64,000 nt of DNA from an uncultured Aquimarina sp. (GTDB lineage: Bacteria; Bacteroidota; Bacteroidia; Flavobacteriales; Flavobacteriaceae), in assembly GCA_947498765.1 (NCBI GenBank), contig CANMLG010000068.1, positions 1-64,000 of the forward strand, written 5' to 3'. The position numbers and the translations under genes were made by a program. Below the pieces are notes generated by a model. That model made no database searches. It saw only the letters and a program-made list of their open reading frames with translations, and was not told where the DNA came from. This document shows, one piece after another, positions 36,687 through 46,628 of the stretch (the first letter of the stretch is position 1; every line of letters starts with the position of its first letter).

Positions 36687-39600
36687 TTATGCAGGTTGTA
36701 ATGTGTTTTCCATTATTTGTTTTACTTCACTTTTACAGCTTCCACAGCCTAAACCAGCTCCTGTTTGTTCACAAAGCTTTGCAAAATCAGCACATCCATT
36801 TTTAATAGCCGCTTCTAAATTCCCTTCTCCTACTTGACTACATGAGCATACCAATTTACCTATAATAGGTTCATCAACTTTGCTAGAACGTAGTAACTCT
36901 TCACGTTTTTCAGAAAGTTCTATTTTCTCTTCTATCAAGCGTTTAAATTCGGCAAATTCACTTTTATCACCCATTAATATAGCTCCGATTAACCAATCAT
37001 TATACACTATACATTTTTTATAAAAACGTTTGGAAACATCCATTAATATAATTTCCTGATAAGCTGGGTCATTTTGAGGAAAATCTAAAGTTCCAATACT
37101 ACATAGATCTAAGTCCTCAAACTTTAAAATATTCATAAAAACAGAGCCTTTATAAATAGCAGAATAATCCCCCAATAAAAATTTAGCAACAATATCTGCC
37201 TGTTGTTCTGCAGCAGCTGTAATACCGTATAAACTACCATTAAAATCAGCAATTTCTCCTACTGCAAAAATTGATGGATCCGAAGTTTGTAAATAATGAT
37301 TTACTACAATTCCGCGCTTACAAGTTAACCCAACATTTCGTGCTAATTCAATATTTGGTATAGTCCCTATTGAATACACTACTGCATTACAATTTAGTTC
37401 TTTACCTGTTTTAAGCGTAACACTTAATTGATAATCTGATTCATTAAAAACAGTATCTACTTCATTATCAAAATAAATCTGAATGCCTTTATCCTTTACA
37501 TCTTCGGCCAATAATCGACTTGCTACTACATCCAATTGACGTTCCATTAATCGATTACCACGTTGAATAATGGTGATGGCCACATTCTTTTTACGTAAGG
37601 CTGCAGCTAATTCTAAACCTAATAAACCTCCACCAACAATAACTACATGCTGGTTTTCAACTGGCAGTCCAGAATCATCAAGGTAATCCTTCAATTTATC
37701 AGCATCTCCTCGATCACGCATAGTAAAACGACCAGGTAAATGTATTGGCACTTCTTTTGGAACAAAAGCACGACTACCTGTAGCCATCAATACAATATCA
37801 TAAGTATGTTTTACACCTTTACTATCTAATATATATTTTTCTTCTCTATTTATTTCTTCGGCAGGATTACTCATTTCCAACTGAATGTTGAAACGTTCAA
37901 GTTCTCCTTCACGAAGCTTTTGCAATTGTGCCCACGTCAATTCTTCAGAAACATACTCTGGTAACAATACACGGTTATAAAATGGGTAAGGTTCTTTACA
38001 AAAAACAACAATTTCATCTTCTTGATTATGTTCTCTGTAAGTTTGTATAAATCGGAAAGCAGCAGTTCCTGCTCCGATAATACATATTTTTTGTTTTTCT
38101 TTTTTAAATTTTGTTACCTGAACAGCAGAAAATTTAAAATCAGGTTCTTTTGAAATTGGATCAACAATACTTGTTGTTAAGTTATTTACACGTGCATAAT
38201 CATTCCCAAATACTTTTCCCCAATGGATTGGCATAAACACCACTCCCTTTCCTATATTGTCCGAAATTTGAACTTTAACCTGAGTACTTCCTCTTTTACT
38301 AGTTACATTTACAATATCACCTTCTTTAAGGCCTCTAATAAAAGCATCTACCTGATTCATTTCCACATAAGGGTCTTGAATATGAGTCAGTAATCTATTT
38401 ACTTTTCCTGTTTTGGTACGTGTATGCCATTGATCTCTAATGCGACCAGAGGTTAATACTAATGGAAAATCTTCCGTTGTTTTTTCAGAAGTAGGCATAA
38501 TAAATTCTGGCAACATGAATTTAGCCTTCCCATTATCGGTATAGAATTTTTTATCTGTAAATAAACGAGGCGTTCCAGGATGTCCTGCCACAGGAACTGG
38601 CCATTGAAAAGTCCCTTCTTCCTGTAATCGTTCATAACTTAAACCAGAAATATCAATAGAAGTACCTTCGGTCATACGAACATATTCTGCATATACTTCT
38701 GAGGCATTAGAATAATTAAAACTCTCGTAACCCATTTTTTGGGCAAAACGCCAAATAATTTCAACATCTGGCAGTGCATTCCCAGGAGCATCAACAACTT
38801 TACTTAAGTGAGAAATTCTTCGCTCACTATTAGTCATTGTTCCTTCTTTTTCTGCCCAAGCTGCAGCTGGCAAAATTAAATCGGCATATTCTAAAGTTTC
38901 GGCATTACTAGAAATTTCTTGTACAACAACAAACTTAGCCTTTTTTAAAGCTCTTTCTATTTTATTCGAGTTAGGAAGACTTACCAATGGATTGGTACAA
39001 GCAATCCAAATTGCTTTTAATTCTCCACTTTCTAAGGCATCAAACATTTGGGTAGCCGTATAGCCTGGCTTCCCAGAAATTTCCTTACCTCCCCAAAAAT
39101 TAGCTACTTCATTACGATGTTGTTCATTACCTAAATCTTTGTGTACTGCTAATAAGTTAGCCATTCCTCCAACTTCACGTCCACCCATAGCATTCGGTTG
39201 TCCCGTTAATGAAAAAGGGCCCGAACCTGGTTTTCCTATATGACCTGTCATTAATGATAGATTCAACAGGGCGTTGTTTTTATTAACACCTATGGAACTT
39301 TGATTTAATCCCATAGCCCAAAGCGTCATAAAACCTTTGGCATCAGAAATCATATCTGCGGCTTTCTTTATATCATCAACAGAGACACCACAAATTTTTG
39401 AAGCTTCTTTTAAGCTTTTTTGCTTTACAAAATCTTTTATTATTTCAAAATTGTCTGTATGATTTTCAATAAAAGATTTATCAATTTTTTTGCGATCAAT
39501 TAACCTATGTGCTATGGCATTGTACAATACCACATCAGTTCCTGGCAAAAGTTGCAAGTGTAAATCTGCTAAATCACATGTCTGAGTTTTACGTGGATCA

Positions 39601-40208
39601 ACAACTATAATTTTCACATTAGGATTAGCCTCCTTATGGGCCTCCACTCTTCTCCAAAGTATTGGATGGCACCAAGCAGGATTAGCACCAGCTACCATAA
39701 ACAAATCGGCTTCTTCAATATCGGCATAGGCAATTGGAACACTATCCTCACCCAAAGCTTGTTTATAACCAACAACTGCGGAACTCATACACAAACGCGA
39801 ATTTGTATCAATATTATTAGTTCCAATAAACCCTTTAGTAAGCTTATTAAATAGATAATACTCTTCAGTCAAACATTGACCCGAAACATAAAACCCTACA
39901 CTATTAGGCCCATACTTTTTTATGATTGATCCAAAAACAGCGGCTGCTCTATCAAGAGCACTATCCCAAGTAACGTCTTGTAAATCGTGATTACGACTCC
40001 AACGCATTTGTGGCTCAAGTAATCGATCTGATTTATCTTGCACTACATGATGCAAATTCATTCCTTTAGAACAAAGTTTTCCTTTATTTACAGGATGATC
40101 TTTATCTCCTTCAACGCTTATCGCACCATTTGCATCTTTACTTGCAATAATACCACAACCGACACCACAATATGAACATGTTGATTTATGAGAAGTTATT
40201 AATGACAT
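36687..40208 (-). CDS. Assimilatory nitrate reductase fused to FAD oxidoreductase and [2Fe-2S] domain
   Basis: A 1173-residue three-part enzyme expected to reduce nitrate to nitrite in the cytoplasm. Part one (about 1-690) is a molybdopterin oxidoreductase: [4Fe-4S] cysteines C11, C14, C18 and C46, and the probable molybdenum ligand C140 in NSRLCMSS, as in NasA/NapA. Part two (about 700-1100) is a NirB-type NAD(P)H/FAD reductase with IIGAGTAAFR and a second dinucleotide fold VVIVGGGLLGLELAAAL. Part three (about 1118-1170) is a BFD-like [2Fe-2S] domain (VCSCSQVGEG, then GCGSCKSE). There is no signal peptide. It therefore carries its own electron entry. Nitrite reductase, transporter and cofactor genes are not in the window. 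Confidence 0.88.
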   Translation of the reverse strand: MSLITSHKSTCSYCGVGCGIIASKDANGAISVEGDKDHPVNKGKLCSKGMNLHHVVQDKSDRLLEPQMRWSRNHDLQDVTWDSALDRAAAVFGSIIKKYGPNSVGFYVSGQCLTEEYYLFNKLTKGFIGTNNIDTNSRLCMSSAVVGYKQALGEDSVPIAYADIEEADLFMVAGANPAWCHPILWRRVEAHKEANPNVKIIVVDPRKTQTCDLADLHLQLLPGTDVVLYNAIAHRLIDRKKIDKSFIENHTDNFEIIKDFVKQKSLKEASKICGVSVDDIKKAADMISDAKGFMTLWAMGLNQSSIGVNKNNALLNLSLMTGHIGKPGSGPFSLTGQPNAMGGREVGGMANLLAVHKDLGNEQHRNEVANFWGGKEISGKPGYTATQMFDALESGELKAIWIACTNPLVSLPNSNKIERALKKAKFVVVQEISSNAETLEYADLILPAAAWAEKEGTMTNSERRISHLSKVVDAPGNALPDVEIIWRFAQKMGYESFNYSNASEVYAEYVRMTEGTSIDISGLSYERLQEEGTFQWPVPVAGHPGTPRLFTDKKFYTDNGKAKFMLPEFIMPTSEKTTEDFPLVLTSGRIRDQWHTRTKTGKVNRLLTHIQDPYVEMNQVDAFIRGLKEGDIVNVTSKRGSTQVKVQISDNIGKGVVFMPIHWGKVFGNDYARVNNLTTSIVDPISKEPDFKFSAVQVTKFKKEKQKICIIGAGTAAFRFIQTYREHNQEDEIVVFCKEPYPFYNRVLLPEYVSEELTWAQLQKLREGELERFNIQLEMSNPAEEINREEKYILDSKGVKHTYDIVLMATGSRAFVPKEVPIHLPGRFTMRDRGDADKLKDYLDDSGLPVENQHVVIVGGGLLGLELAAALRKKNVAITIIQRGNRLMERQLDVVASRLLAEDVKDKGIQIYFDNEVDTVFNESDYQLSVTLKTGKELNCNAVVYSIGTIPNIELARNVGLTCKRGIVVNHYLQTSDPSIFAVGEIADFNGSLYGITAAAEQQADIVAKFLLGDYSAIYKGSVFMNILKFEDLDLCSIGTLDFPQNDPAYQEIILMDVSKRFYKKCIVYNDWLIGAILMGDKSEFAEFKRLIEEKIELSEKREELLRSSKVDEPIIGKLVCSCSQVGEGNLEAAIKNGCADFAKLCEQTGAGLGCGSCKSEVKQIMENTLQPA

Positions 40209-40226
40209 AGGGAATATTTATTTTTT

Positions 40227-40253
40227 CAAAACTACGTATTAATACTTAAACAA
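40227..40253 (-). promoter_or_regulatory. Promoter of the nitrate-assimilation operon
   Basis: On the minus strand TAGTTTTG (40227-40234) matches TAnnTTTG exactly, 18 bases before the start codon. A TTTG lies further upstream (reverse complement of 40251-40254), with a 16-base gap, slightly short of the usual spacing. Confidence 0.6.
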
Positions 40254-40603
40254 ACTTCTTTTTACAATTTATTTTTCCTTAAAAATTACAGACAATTATT
40301 GATTTTATTACCACTTTAACAAAAAATTATGCCATAATTAATAATTAAACAAACTAAGTATTATTATCTAAATAATTAAAGAAATAGTTAGTTATAAATT
40401 TTATAAAAATGTAATATTTGGTAAAAAAATAATGATTTTTAAAATAATACTGCTATCAATTCTAATGATTTGTCTTATGCAATTCCTAGTATTTTTAATA
40501 GAAAACAATGCTATAATTAAACTGTTCTAATAAAAAAACCAAATGTTATATTTATTAACACTTGATTTTTTTACTTTAACAAACTATATACTAACTCACT
40601 ATA
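40254..40603. other. Gene-free spacer upstream of the GH3 gene
   Basis: About 350 AT-rich bases between divergent genes. No ORF or hairpin is supported. Regulatory sites for nitrate control or for the GH3 gene are to be expected here, but no clear operator was recognised. Confidence 0.45.
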
Positions 40604-42808
40604 ATGAATCAATACACTTTACAAAAATCATTTTCTAAAAAAATAGTATTCGCCCTTTTTTCTGTACTAATACTATCCAGCAATGTAACCGCTCAAAAAA
40701 ATAAAAATCCTGAAAATTTTGAATGGTTTGACACAGACAAATCATTTAAACAAAGAACCAAAGCATTAGTAGCTTCACTTACGCTAGAAGAAAAAATTTC
40801 GTTAATGGTAGATCAAAGCGCTCCTATTGATCGCTTAAACATTCCCGAATATAACTGGTGGAATGAATGTCTACATGGTGTTGCTCGCAATGGTAGAGCC
40901 ACTGTTTTTCCTCAAGCTATTGGATTAGCTGCTACTTTTGACGAAGACTTAATTTTTAAAGTAGCAGATGCTATTTCAACCGAAGCTAGAGCCAAATTTA
41001 ATGCATCAATTGCTATTGGAAACAGAGGCAAATATGCAGGCTTAACCTTTTGGACCCCAAACATTAACATTTTTAGAGATCCTCGTTGGGGACGCGGTCA
41101 AGAAACTTATGGTGAGGACCCTTACCTAACAAGTAAAATAGGTGTCAATTTTGTAAAAGGACTACAAGGAGATCACCCTAAATATTTAAAATCTGCCGCT
41201 TGTGCTAAGCATTATGCTGTACATTCTGGCCCCGAGGAATTACGCCATGAGTTTGATGCCATTGCCTCAAAAAAAGATATGGCCGAAACCTACTTGCCAG
41301 CCTTTGAAGCTTTAGTAAAAGAAGCAAAAGTTGAGGGAGTTATGGGTGCTTACAATAGAGTTAACGGCGAAGGCGCTTGTGCAAGTCCTTATTTATTAGA
41401 AAAATTACTAAAAGACTCATGGGGTTTTAAAGGTTATATTGTTTCGGATTGTTGGGCTTTGAGTGATTTACACAAATTTCATAAAGTAACCCAAACTGCC
41501 GAAGAATCTGCTGCTGCTGCTTTAAATGTAGGCTTAAATGTAAATTGCGGTAACGTTTATCCCGCTTTGGACGGCGCCATTAAGCAAGGATTGACTACCG
41601 AAAAACAATTAGATAAAGTATTACAACATCAATTATTAACACGTTTTAAATTAGGTTTTTTTGATCCTCCAAACAAAAACCCTTACAACACTATTACTAC
41701 AGATGTTGTAGATAGTGAAGCGCATAGATCAATTGCTTTAAAGGCTGCACAAAAATCTATTGTATTATTAAAAAACAAAAACAGCATATTACCCTTAAAA
41801 AAGGATTTAAAATCGGTTTATGTAGCTGGACCAAATGCTGCACGAGAAGACGTGTTGTTAGGAAACTACTATGGGGTAACCTCTAAAACACAAACCATTT
41901 TAGACGGTATAGTATCCAAAGTAAGTGCGGGAACCTCTATTAATTACAAACAAGGTCTTCTACCTTTTCAAAAAAATATAAATCCTATTGACTGGTCAAC
42001 TGGCGAAATTTCTCGTGCAGAGGTTGGAATTATTGTTATGGGGCTTTCGGGCAATTATGAAGGTGAAGAAGGTGAAGCCATTGCTTCTGAATCTAAAGGG
42101 GATCGTGTTGATATTCGATTACCTCAAAATCAAATAGATTATATTAAAAAAATCAAAGCCAAAAACACAGGAAATCCTTTAGTTTTAGTACTTACTGGAG
42201 GCTCTCCGATTGCTATGCCAGAGATATATGATTTAGTTGACGCTATTGTTTTTGCATGGTACCCTGGTGAAGAAGGCGGACAAGCTGTAGCTGATATTCT
42301 ATTTGGTGATATAGTACCTTCTGGAAAATTACCTATTACCTTTCCTAAATCAGTAGATGATTTACCTCCATATAATGATTATACAATGAAAGGACGTACG
42401 TATAAATACATGACTAAAACGCCTCAATTCCCTTTTGGATTTGGACTTTCGTACACCTCATTCAAATATGATAATTTAAAAGTTTCCAAAGAAAAAGCTA
42501 GCTTTTCCATTACCAATAATGGTAATGTTGATGCTGAAGAAGTAGCACAAGTATATGTGAGTTCACCAAATGCAGGCAAAAACGATCCTATAAGTACTTT
42601 GGTTGGCTTTACTCGAGTTTCTTTAAAAGCTGGAGTAACCAAACAAGTCAGCATTCCTTTTTCAAAAAAGGCATTTATTCAATTTGATTCGGATGGCAAA
42701 GAAATCACCCAAAAAGGAACATATACTATTCATGTAGGTGGTGCCTCACCAAATACAATTACTACTACTTTAGGTATTGATGTAATTTCAACACCTTTTA
42801 ATATGTAA
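40604..42808 (+). CDS. Secreted GH3 beta-glycosidase
   Basis: A 734-residue exo-acting glycosidase, of beta-glucosidase or beta-xylosidase type. A signal peptide ends at about residue 30 (NVTAQ). The (beta/alpha)8 domain (about 45-370) includes NWWNECLHGVAR, RDPRWGRGQETYGEDPYL, KHYAVHSGPE and the nucleophile D282 in YIVSDCWAL. The GH3 C-terminal domain follows (about 390-610), with GNYEGEEGEAI where the acid/base is expected, then a fibronectin-III-like domain (about 640-730). The WNECLHGVAR form is shared with plant and bacterial beta-xylosidases. There is no lipobox, so it is probably periplasmic. It has no carbohydrate cluster around it. Confidence 0.88.
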   Translation: MNQYTLQKSFSKKIVFALFSVLILSSNVTAQKNKNPENFEWFDTDKSFKQRTKALVASLTLEEKISLMVDQSAPIDRLNIPEYNWWNECLHGVARNGRATVFPQAIGLAATFDEDLIFKVADAISTEARAKFNASIAIGNRGKYAGLTFWTPNINIFRDPRWGRGQETYGEDPYLTSKIGVNFVKGLQGDHPKYLKSAACAKHYAVHSGPEELRHEFDAIASKKDMAETYLPAFEALVKEAKVEGVMGAYNRVNGEGACASPYLLEKLLKDSWGFKGYIVSDCWALSDLHKFHKVTQTAEESAAAALNVGLNVNCGNVYPALDGAIKQGLTTEKQLDKVLQHQLLTRFKLGFFDPPNKNPYNTITTDVVDSEAHRSIALKAAQKSIVLLKNKNSILPLKKDLKSVYVAGPNAAREDVLLGNYYGVTSKTQTILDGIVSKVSAGTSINYKQGLLPFQKNINPIDWSTGEISRAEVGIIVMGLSGNYEGEEGEAIASESKGDRVDIRLPQNQIDYIKKIKAKNTGNPLVLVLTGGSPIAMPEIYDLVDAIVFAWYPGEEGGQAVADILFGDIVPSGKLPITFPKSVDDLPPYNDYTMKGRTYKYMTKTPQFPFGFGLSYTSFKYDNLKVSKEKASFSITNNGNVDAEEVAQVYVSSPNAGKNDPISTLVGFTRVSLKAGVTKQVSIPFSKKAFIQFDSDGKEITQKGTYTIHVGGASPNTITTTLGIDVISTPFNM

Positions 42809-42821
42809 TACGATTTGCAAA

Positions 42822-42865
42822 AAAAAGAGTGAGATTATAAAATATTTTATAATCTCACTCTTTTT
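42822..42865. terminator. Long palindromic bidirectional terminator
   Basis: A perfect 44-base palindrome with 22-base arms beginning AAAAAGAGTGAGATTATAAA, located between the convergent GH3 and helicase genes, with A-runs and T-runs at its ends for both directions. Confidence 0.93.
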
Positions 42866-42884
42866 AAATTATTCCTATAATTTG

Positions 42885-43994
42885 CTACCTAAGCTGAGTA
42901 AATCGAATGCCTAATTCTTTTTCTAAGTTTCTTAAAAACTTTACTTCTTTATGATCTACAAAAGCTATGGATATTCCTGTTTTTCCGCCACGAGCTGTTC
43001 GCCCGCTACGGTGCACATAATACTCTGATTGATCCGGTAATTGATAATGTAATACAAATGCTAAATTAGCTACATCGATCCCTCGAGCTGCTACATCGGT
43101 AGCTACTAACAAATTCAACTTTTTGTTTTTAAAAGCACGCATTACTTTATCCCGATCCTTTTGCTGCATATCACCTTCCAAAACACCCACTTCAAAACCA
43201 CGTTTAAGTAACTGCTCGGTTAAACTACGTGCTGCTACTTTTGTTCTAGAAAAAATAATACCGCGTTCATTTTTATTTCCTTTTAAAAAATAAGTCATGG
43301 TATCAACCTTATTAGCTTCTTCCCCTACTACAAATTGGTGTGCTATTTTAGTATTAACGGCATCATTTTTATCAACCGTTATTTGTAATGCATTAGGCGA
43401 AAGGTATTTTTTAACTATGCCTTGCAATGCTTGTGGCATAGTTGCCGAAAACAGCCATATATTGCGGTTACTACTTATGGTTCCTAAAATAAAATCAAGA
43501 TCTTTTTTAAAGCCCATGCTTAGCATTTCATCAGCCTCATCCAATACTATCGTATTAATGTAACGAATATCAACTGCTTTACGCTTTATCAAATCCACCA
43601 AACGCCCTGGTGTAGCAACTACAATATGTGTAGTACGCTGTAGGCGTTGTATTTGACGATCTATTTTTTCTCCTCCAAAAACAGTTTCGGTAAAAATTTT
43701 ATCGGTGTATTTTGTAAAACGAAATAATTGCTTTTGTATCTGCTGTGCCAACTCACGGGTTGGTGCCAATATCAATGATTGCGTTTGATGCTTATTAGCA
43801 TCAGTATGCATTAGTAACGGCAAACCAAATGCAGCTGTTTTACCCGTCCCAGTTTGGGCTTTTCCTATAAAATCATTGCCTTGTTCTAACAATAATGGAA
43901 TAGCTTGTTCTTGAATTTTTGAAGGGGTAGTAATTCCTAACTCTTTTAAACCTTTGTTTAAATCTTCAGAAATTCCCAGTTGCGTAAATGACAT
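42885..43994 (-). CDS. DEAD-box RNA helicase
   Basis: A 369-residue ATP-dependent RNA helicase reduced to the two RecA-like domains. Motifs in order: Q-motif FTQLGISEDL with TTPSKIQEQAI, Walker A AQTGTGKT, PTRELA, TPGRLVD, DEAD, SAT, then IIFSRTK, ATDVAARGID and HRSGRTARGG. It lacks the basic C-terminal tail seen in many RhlE/CsdA proteins, so it is near the minimal helicase size. It probably acts in RNA unwinding for ribosome assembly, decay or cold growth; the exact substrate is not clear. It has its own promoter and shares a terminator with the GH3 gene. Confidence 0.92.
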   Translation of the reverse strand: MSFTQLGISEDLNKGLKELGITTPSKIQEQAIPLLLEQGNDFIGKAQTGTGKTAAFGLPLLMHTDANKHQTQSLILAPTRELAQQIQKQLFRFTKYTDKIFTETVFGGEKIDRQIQRLQRTTHIVVATPGRLVDLIKRKAVDIRYINTIVLDEADEMLSMGFKKDLDFILGTISSNRNIWLFSATMPQALQGIVKKYLSPNALQITVDKNDAVNTKIAHQFVVGEEANKVDTMTYFLKGNKNERGIIFSRTKVAARSLTEQLLKRGFEVGVLEGDMQQKDRDKVMRAFKNKKLNLLVATDVAARGIDVANLAFVLHYQLPDQSEYYVHRSGRTARGGKTGISIAFVDHKEVKFLRNLEKELGIRFTQLR

Positions 43995-44008
43995 ACTTTA
44001 TTTTTTTG

Positions 44009-44016
44009 CAAAGGTA
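44009..44016 (-). promoter_or_regulatory. -7 element of the DEAD-box gene
   Basis: TACCTTTG on the minus strand, a perfect TAnnTTTG match, 14 bases before the start codon. No spaced TTG is evident. Confidence 0.5.
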
Positions 44017-44035
44017 GCTTTTTATAAACTGTAAA

Positions 44036-44428
44036 CTACATTTCGTACTGTTGATCACTCCCTTTAATAACCTCGGTTTTTCCATGCGGAGCAGGTTTCC
44101 CAGTTTCGTCCAAGTTTACCATGGTAATATTATCTACAGTAATAATAGGTTGACGTGTCATTTTGTTTCGAGCTTCGCACTTTAATACTAATGACGAATT
44201 TCCAAATTTAACCACTTCAAGTCCAATTTCAACAATATCACCTGGCATGGCCGAACTCACAAAATTAATCTCGGACATATACTTGGTCACCACACGACTA
44301 CTTTCTAACTGAATTACAGAATACAAGCCTGCTTCCTCATCAATCCATTCTAATAAACGCCCTCCAAATAACGTCCCATAAGGATTTAAATCACCTGGCT
44401 TTACTATGTTTCTACTATGATATCTCAT
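44036..44428 (-). CDS. Hotdog-fold acyl-CoA thioesterase
   Basis: A 130-residue single hotdog-domain protein, expected to hydrolyse acyl-CoA. The active-site region NPYGTLFGGRLLEWIDEEAG (15-34) matches the YciA/acyl-CoA hydrolase type: Asn15, the Gly-Gly turn, and the acidic D30/E31 pair on the long helix. The following strand has NFVSSAMPGDIVEIG, also typical. It is 45 bases downstream of the aldehyde dehydrogenase on the same strand, so the two may be co-transcribed, though they have no obvious shared pathway. Chain-length preference is unknown. Confidence 0.87.
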   Translation of the reverse strand: MRYHSRNIVKPGDLNPYGTLFGGRLLEWIDEEAGLYSVIQLESSRVVTKYMSEINFVSSAMPGDIVEIGLEVVKFGNSSLVLKCEARNKMTRQPIITVDNITMVNLDETGKPAPHGKTEVIKGSDQQYEM

Positions 44429-44473
44429 TTATTTATTTTTACTTTTATAATTTACAAAATTAATACTTTGTCA

Positions 44474-45823
44474 TTAGCCAATTACTACGGTTTTTACATT
44501 TACAAATGCTTTTATTCCTTCCTGCGAAAGCTCTCGCCCTAAACCAGATGCTTTACTTCCGCCAAAAGGCAGTTCGGGCATACTTTTTACAAGGGAGTTT
44601 ACAAACACTGCCCCATCCTGAAATTTATGTATTAATGATCTCATTTCACATATATCTTTTGAAAATAAAGAAACTCCTAAGCCGTAATCTGTATTATTTG
44701 CTAATGCTACAGCTTCATCAACAGTTTTAAAATTGGTAACCGCTAATACAGGACCAAAAGTTTCTTGCGAAAACAAAGGCATATCGGGTGTTACATTACT
44801 TATTATTGTAGGTTCAAAATAATAGTCATGGCTATTCCCTCCTAATAACAATAAGCCACCCATTGTAATGGATTGAGATACCTGCTGTTCTAAATTTAAA
44901 ACAAACTCTCGTTTTGCTAATACACTAATTTTAGTATCCATATCCATAGGATCTCCTATTTTTAAAGCTTGTACTTTTTCAATTAAAAGCTGCATAAATT
45001 CACTTTGTATTTCTTCGGCAATAAGCAAACGCTTTCCCGCTATACAACTTTGTCCATTGTTTAAAAAACGAGATTGTATGCATATATCTACCGTTTTTTC
45101 AATATCCGCATCCTTAAAAACGACTAAAGCATTGCTCCCTCCCAATTCCAATATCATTGGTTTCAATTCCCCTCCTACAAGGGCACCAACTGCTTTTCCG
45201 GCTTTGGTACTCCCAGTTAGGCTTACTCCTTTAATAATGTCATTAGCTATTAAATTTTCTGTTTTTTTATTGGTAATAAATAAATTTACGTAAGGTTCAA
45301 TATCTTGAATAGCTGTATTAAAAATTTCTTCCAACAGTAAAGCGCATTCTGGTACATTTAACGCATGTTTTATAACCACTGTATTTCCTGCTATTAGTGT
45401 GGGAATAGCAAAACGGAATACTTGCCAAAAAGGAAAATTCCATGGCATGATTCCTAAAATAACACCTAAAGGCTCATAAATTTTCACACTTTCAGGAGCT
45501 GTTTTTAGTACTCTTTCTTCCAAAAATTCAACTGCATTATCTGCATAATAATCACATAAATCAATACATTTATCTATTTCTGCGTAGGATTCAGAAATAG
45601 GCTTACCCATTTCTGTAGTAATCAACAATGCCGCTTTTTCTTTATTTTTTAGCAGTACTTCTTTTACCTTTTCTATATATTTTATTCTATTTGCTACAGA
45701 TCCTTGACTCCATTCGAAATAAGCTTCATTTGCTGACATTAATTTATCCTTTACCTTCTGTGTACTATGATAATCAAACTCTAAAATTCGTTTACCAGTA
45801 AATGGATTGGTGCTGTAAAACAT
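44474..45823 (-). CDS. Aldehyde dehydrogenase, succinate-semialdehyde type
   Basis: A 449-residue NAD(P)-dependent aldehyde dehydrogenase. The catalytic set is complete: N129 in MPWNFPFWQ, E226 in LELGGSNA, C260 in NNGQSCIAGKR, and a C-terminal PFGGSKASGLGRELS. It is shorter than the usual 475-500 residues because the N-terminus starts close to the cofactor domain, as in E. coli Sad (YneI), so succinate semialdehyde is the likeliest substrate. No aminotransferase or GABA gene is adjacent. A TAATTTTG -7 element lies 30 bases upstream. Confidence 0.87.
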   Translation of the reverse strand: MFYSTNPFTGKRILEFDYHSTQKVKDKLMSANEAYFEWSQGSVANRIKYIEKVKEVLLKNKEKAALLITTEMGKPISESYAEIDKCIDLCDYYADNAVEFLEERVLKTAPESVKIYEPLGVILGIMPWNFPFWQVFRFAIPTLIAGNTVVIKHALNVPECALLLEEIFNTAIQDIEPYVNLFITNKKTENLIANDIIKGVSLTGSTKAGKAVGALVGGELKPMILELGGSNALVVFKDADIEKTVDICIQSRFLNNGQSCIAGKRLLIAEEIQSEFMQLLIEKVQALKIGDPMDMDTKISVLAKREFVLNLEQQVSQSITMGGLLLLGGNSHDYYFEPTIISNVTPDMPLFSQETFGPVLAVTNFKTVDEAVALANNTDYGLGVSLFSKDICEMRSLIHKFQDGAVFVNSLVKSMPELPFGGSKASGLGRELSQEGIKAFVNVKTVVIG

Positions 45824-45853
45824 CGTTGCTGTTAGTTATTATTGTTTGACATT

Positions 45854-45861
45854 CAAAATTA
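45854..45861 (-). promoter_or_regulatory. -7 element of the aldehyde dehydrogenase gene
   Basis: TAATTTTG on the minus strand, an exact TAnnTTTG match 30 bases before the start codon; no TTG at normal spacing. Confidence 0.45.
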
Positions 45862-46051
45862 CAAAAATCAAGATAAGCTTAGTGTTCATAAGCCTGTTAA
45901 TATGTTTCGTTTATTTTTTTTTATGAATTTGCATTTGTTGTATCTTTAAATAGTTCCCTAAAGTTAAATTTATATATACTTTAAACGTATTTTAATCACT
46001 AGTTTAACTTAATAGGTATTCAGCCCTTTATAAGGGATAAACATCTTTATT

Positions 46052-46462
46052 ATGAAAGCAAGAGATTTAAAACTCAGTGAGCTTCGTCCTCAAATTCTTT
46101 CAGCGAAAGTTCTACCTGGCATGCGTGCCGAAGAATTGTTCCAAAACACAACACTCCGTCCTATTATTAAGTTACAAAATGACTTATTAGTTGCTGTGTT
46201 TAAAAACTATATCCGAAAGAATAAAAATCGTTTTTACGATATCAACCTCGAAAAACGTTTAGTTTACATTGAACATGCTATTCAAAAAGACATTAAATTT
46301 AGAAATAGCTTAAAAGGAATCATTTTGGGACAATTCACTATTGAAGAATATGAATTGTATACCGAAAATTCTTCTGCATTAAATAAGCGTATGATGAATT
46401 TAGTGATTCAACGTATACAGGATCAAGTCCAATTATTAGAGCCTAATTGTGTCTTGAATTAA
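46052..46462 (+). CDS. Conserved flavobacterial protein of unknown function
   Basis: A 136-residue soluble, mostly helical protein. Its central part (FQNTTLRPIIKLQNDLLV, then FRNSLKGIILGQFTIEEY and NKRMMNLV) I recall from other flavobacterial genomes, where similar proteins are sometimes labelled glyoxalase, but no glyoxalase metal motif is visible here. No signal peptide or membrane segment is seen. It is monocistronic with a clear terminator, 167 bases before purL. The function is unknown; the regular helical pattern with charged surfaces suggests a small binding or adaptor protein. Confidence 0.75.
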   Translation: MKARDLKLSELRPQILSAKVLPGMRAEELFQNTTLRPIIKLQNDLLVAVFKNYIRKNKNRFYDINLEKRLVYIEHAIQKDIKFRNSLKGIILGQFTIEEYELYTENSSALNKRMMNLVIQRIQDQVQLLEPNCVLN

Positions 46463-46472
46463 ATCCTATTTC

Positions 46473-46502
46473 AAAAAGAACCTCTTACAGGGTTCTTTTT
46501 TT
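46473..46502 (+). terminator. Terminator after the small flavobacterial gene
   Basis: AAAAAGAACC (46473-46482) pairs with GGTTCTTTTT (46491-46500) around an eight-base loop, ending in a seven-T run, ten bases after the stop. Confidence 0.88.
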
Positions 46503-46564
46503 ATGCAAACAAAACCTTACTAACAAAAAAAGATGAAAACTTTATAGTTTCCCTTTTAGTAAGC

Positions 46565-46596
46565 TTGTTAAAACATGGAAAGAATGCTTAAATTTG
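46565..46596 (+). promoter_or_regulatory. purL promoter
   Basis: TTG at 46565-46567, a 21-base spacer and a perfect TAAATTTG at 46589-46596. One of the two best consensus promoters in the window. A purine regulator site was not recognised. Confidence 0.78.
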
Positions 46597-46628
46597 CATC
46601 GTAAAATAGGAATACAATTCATACTGAT

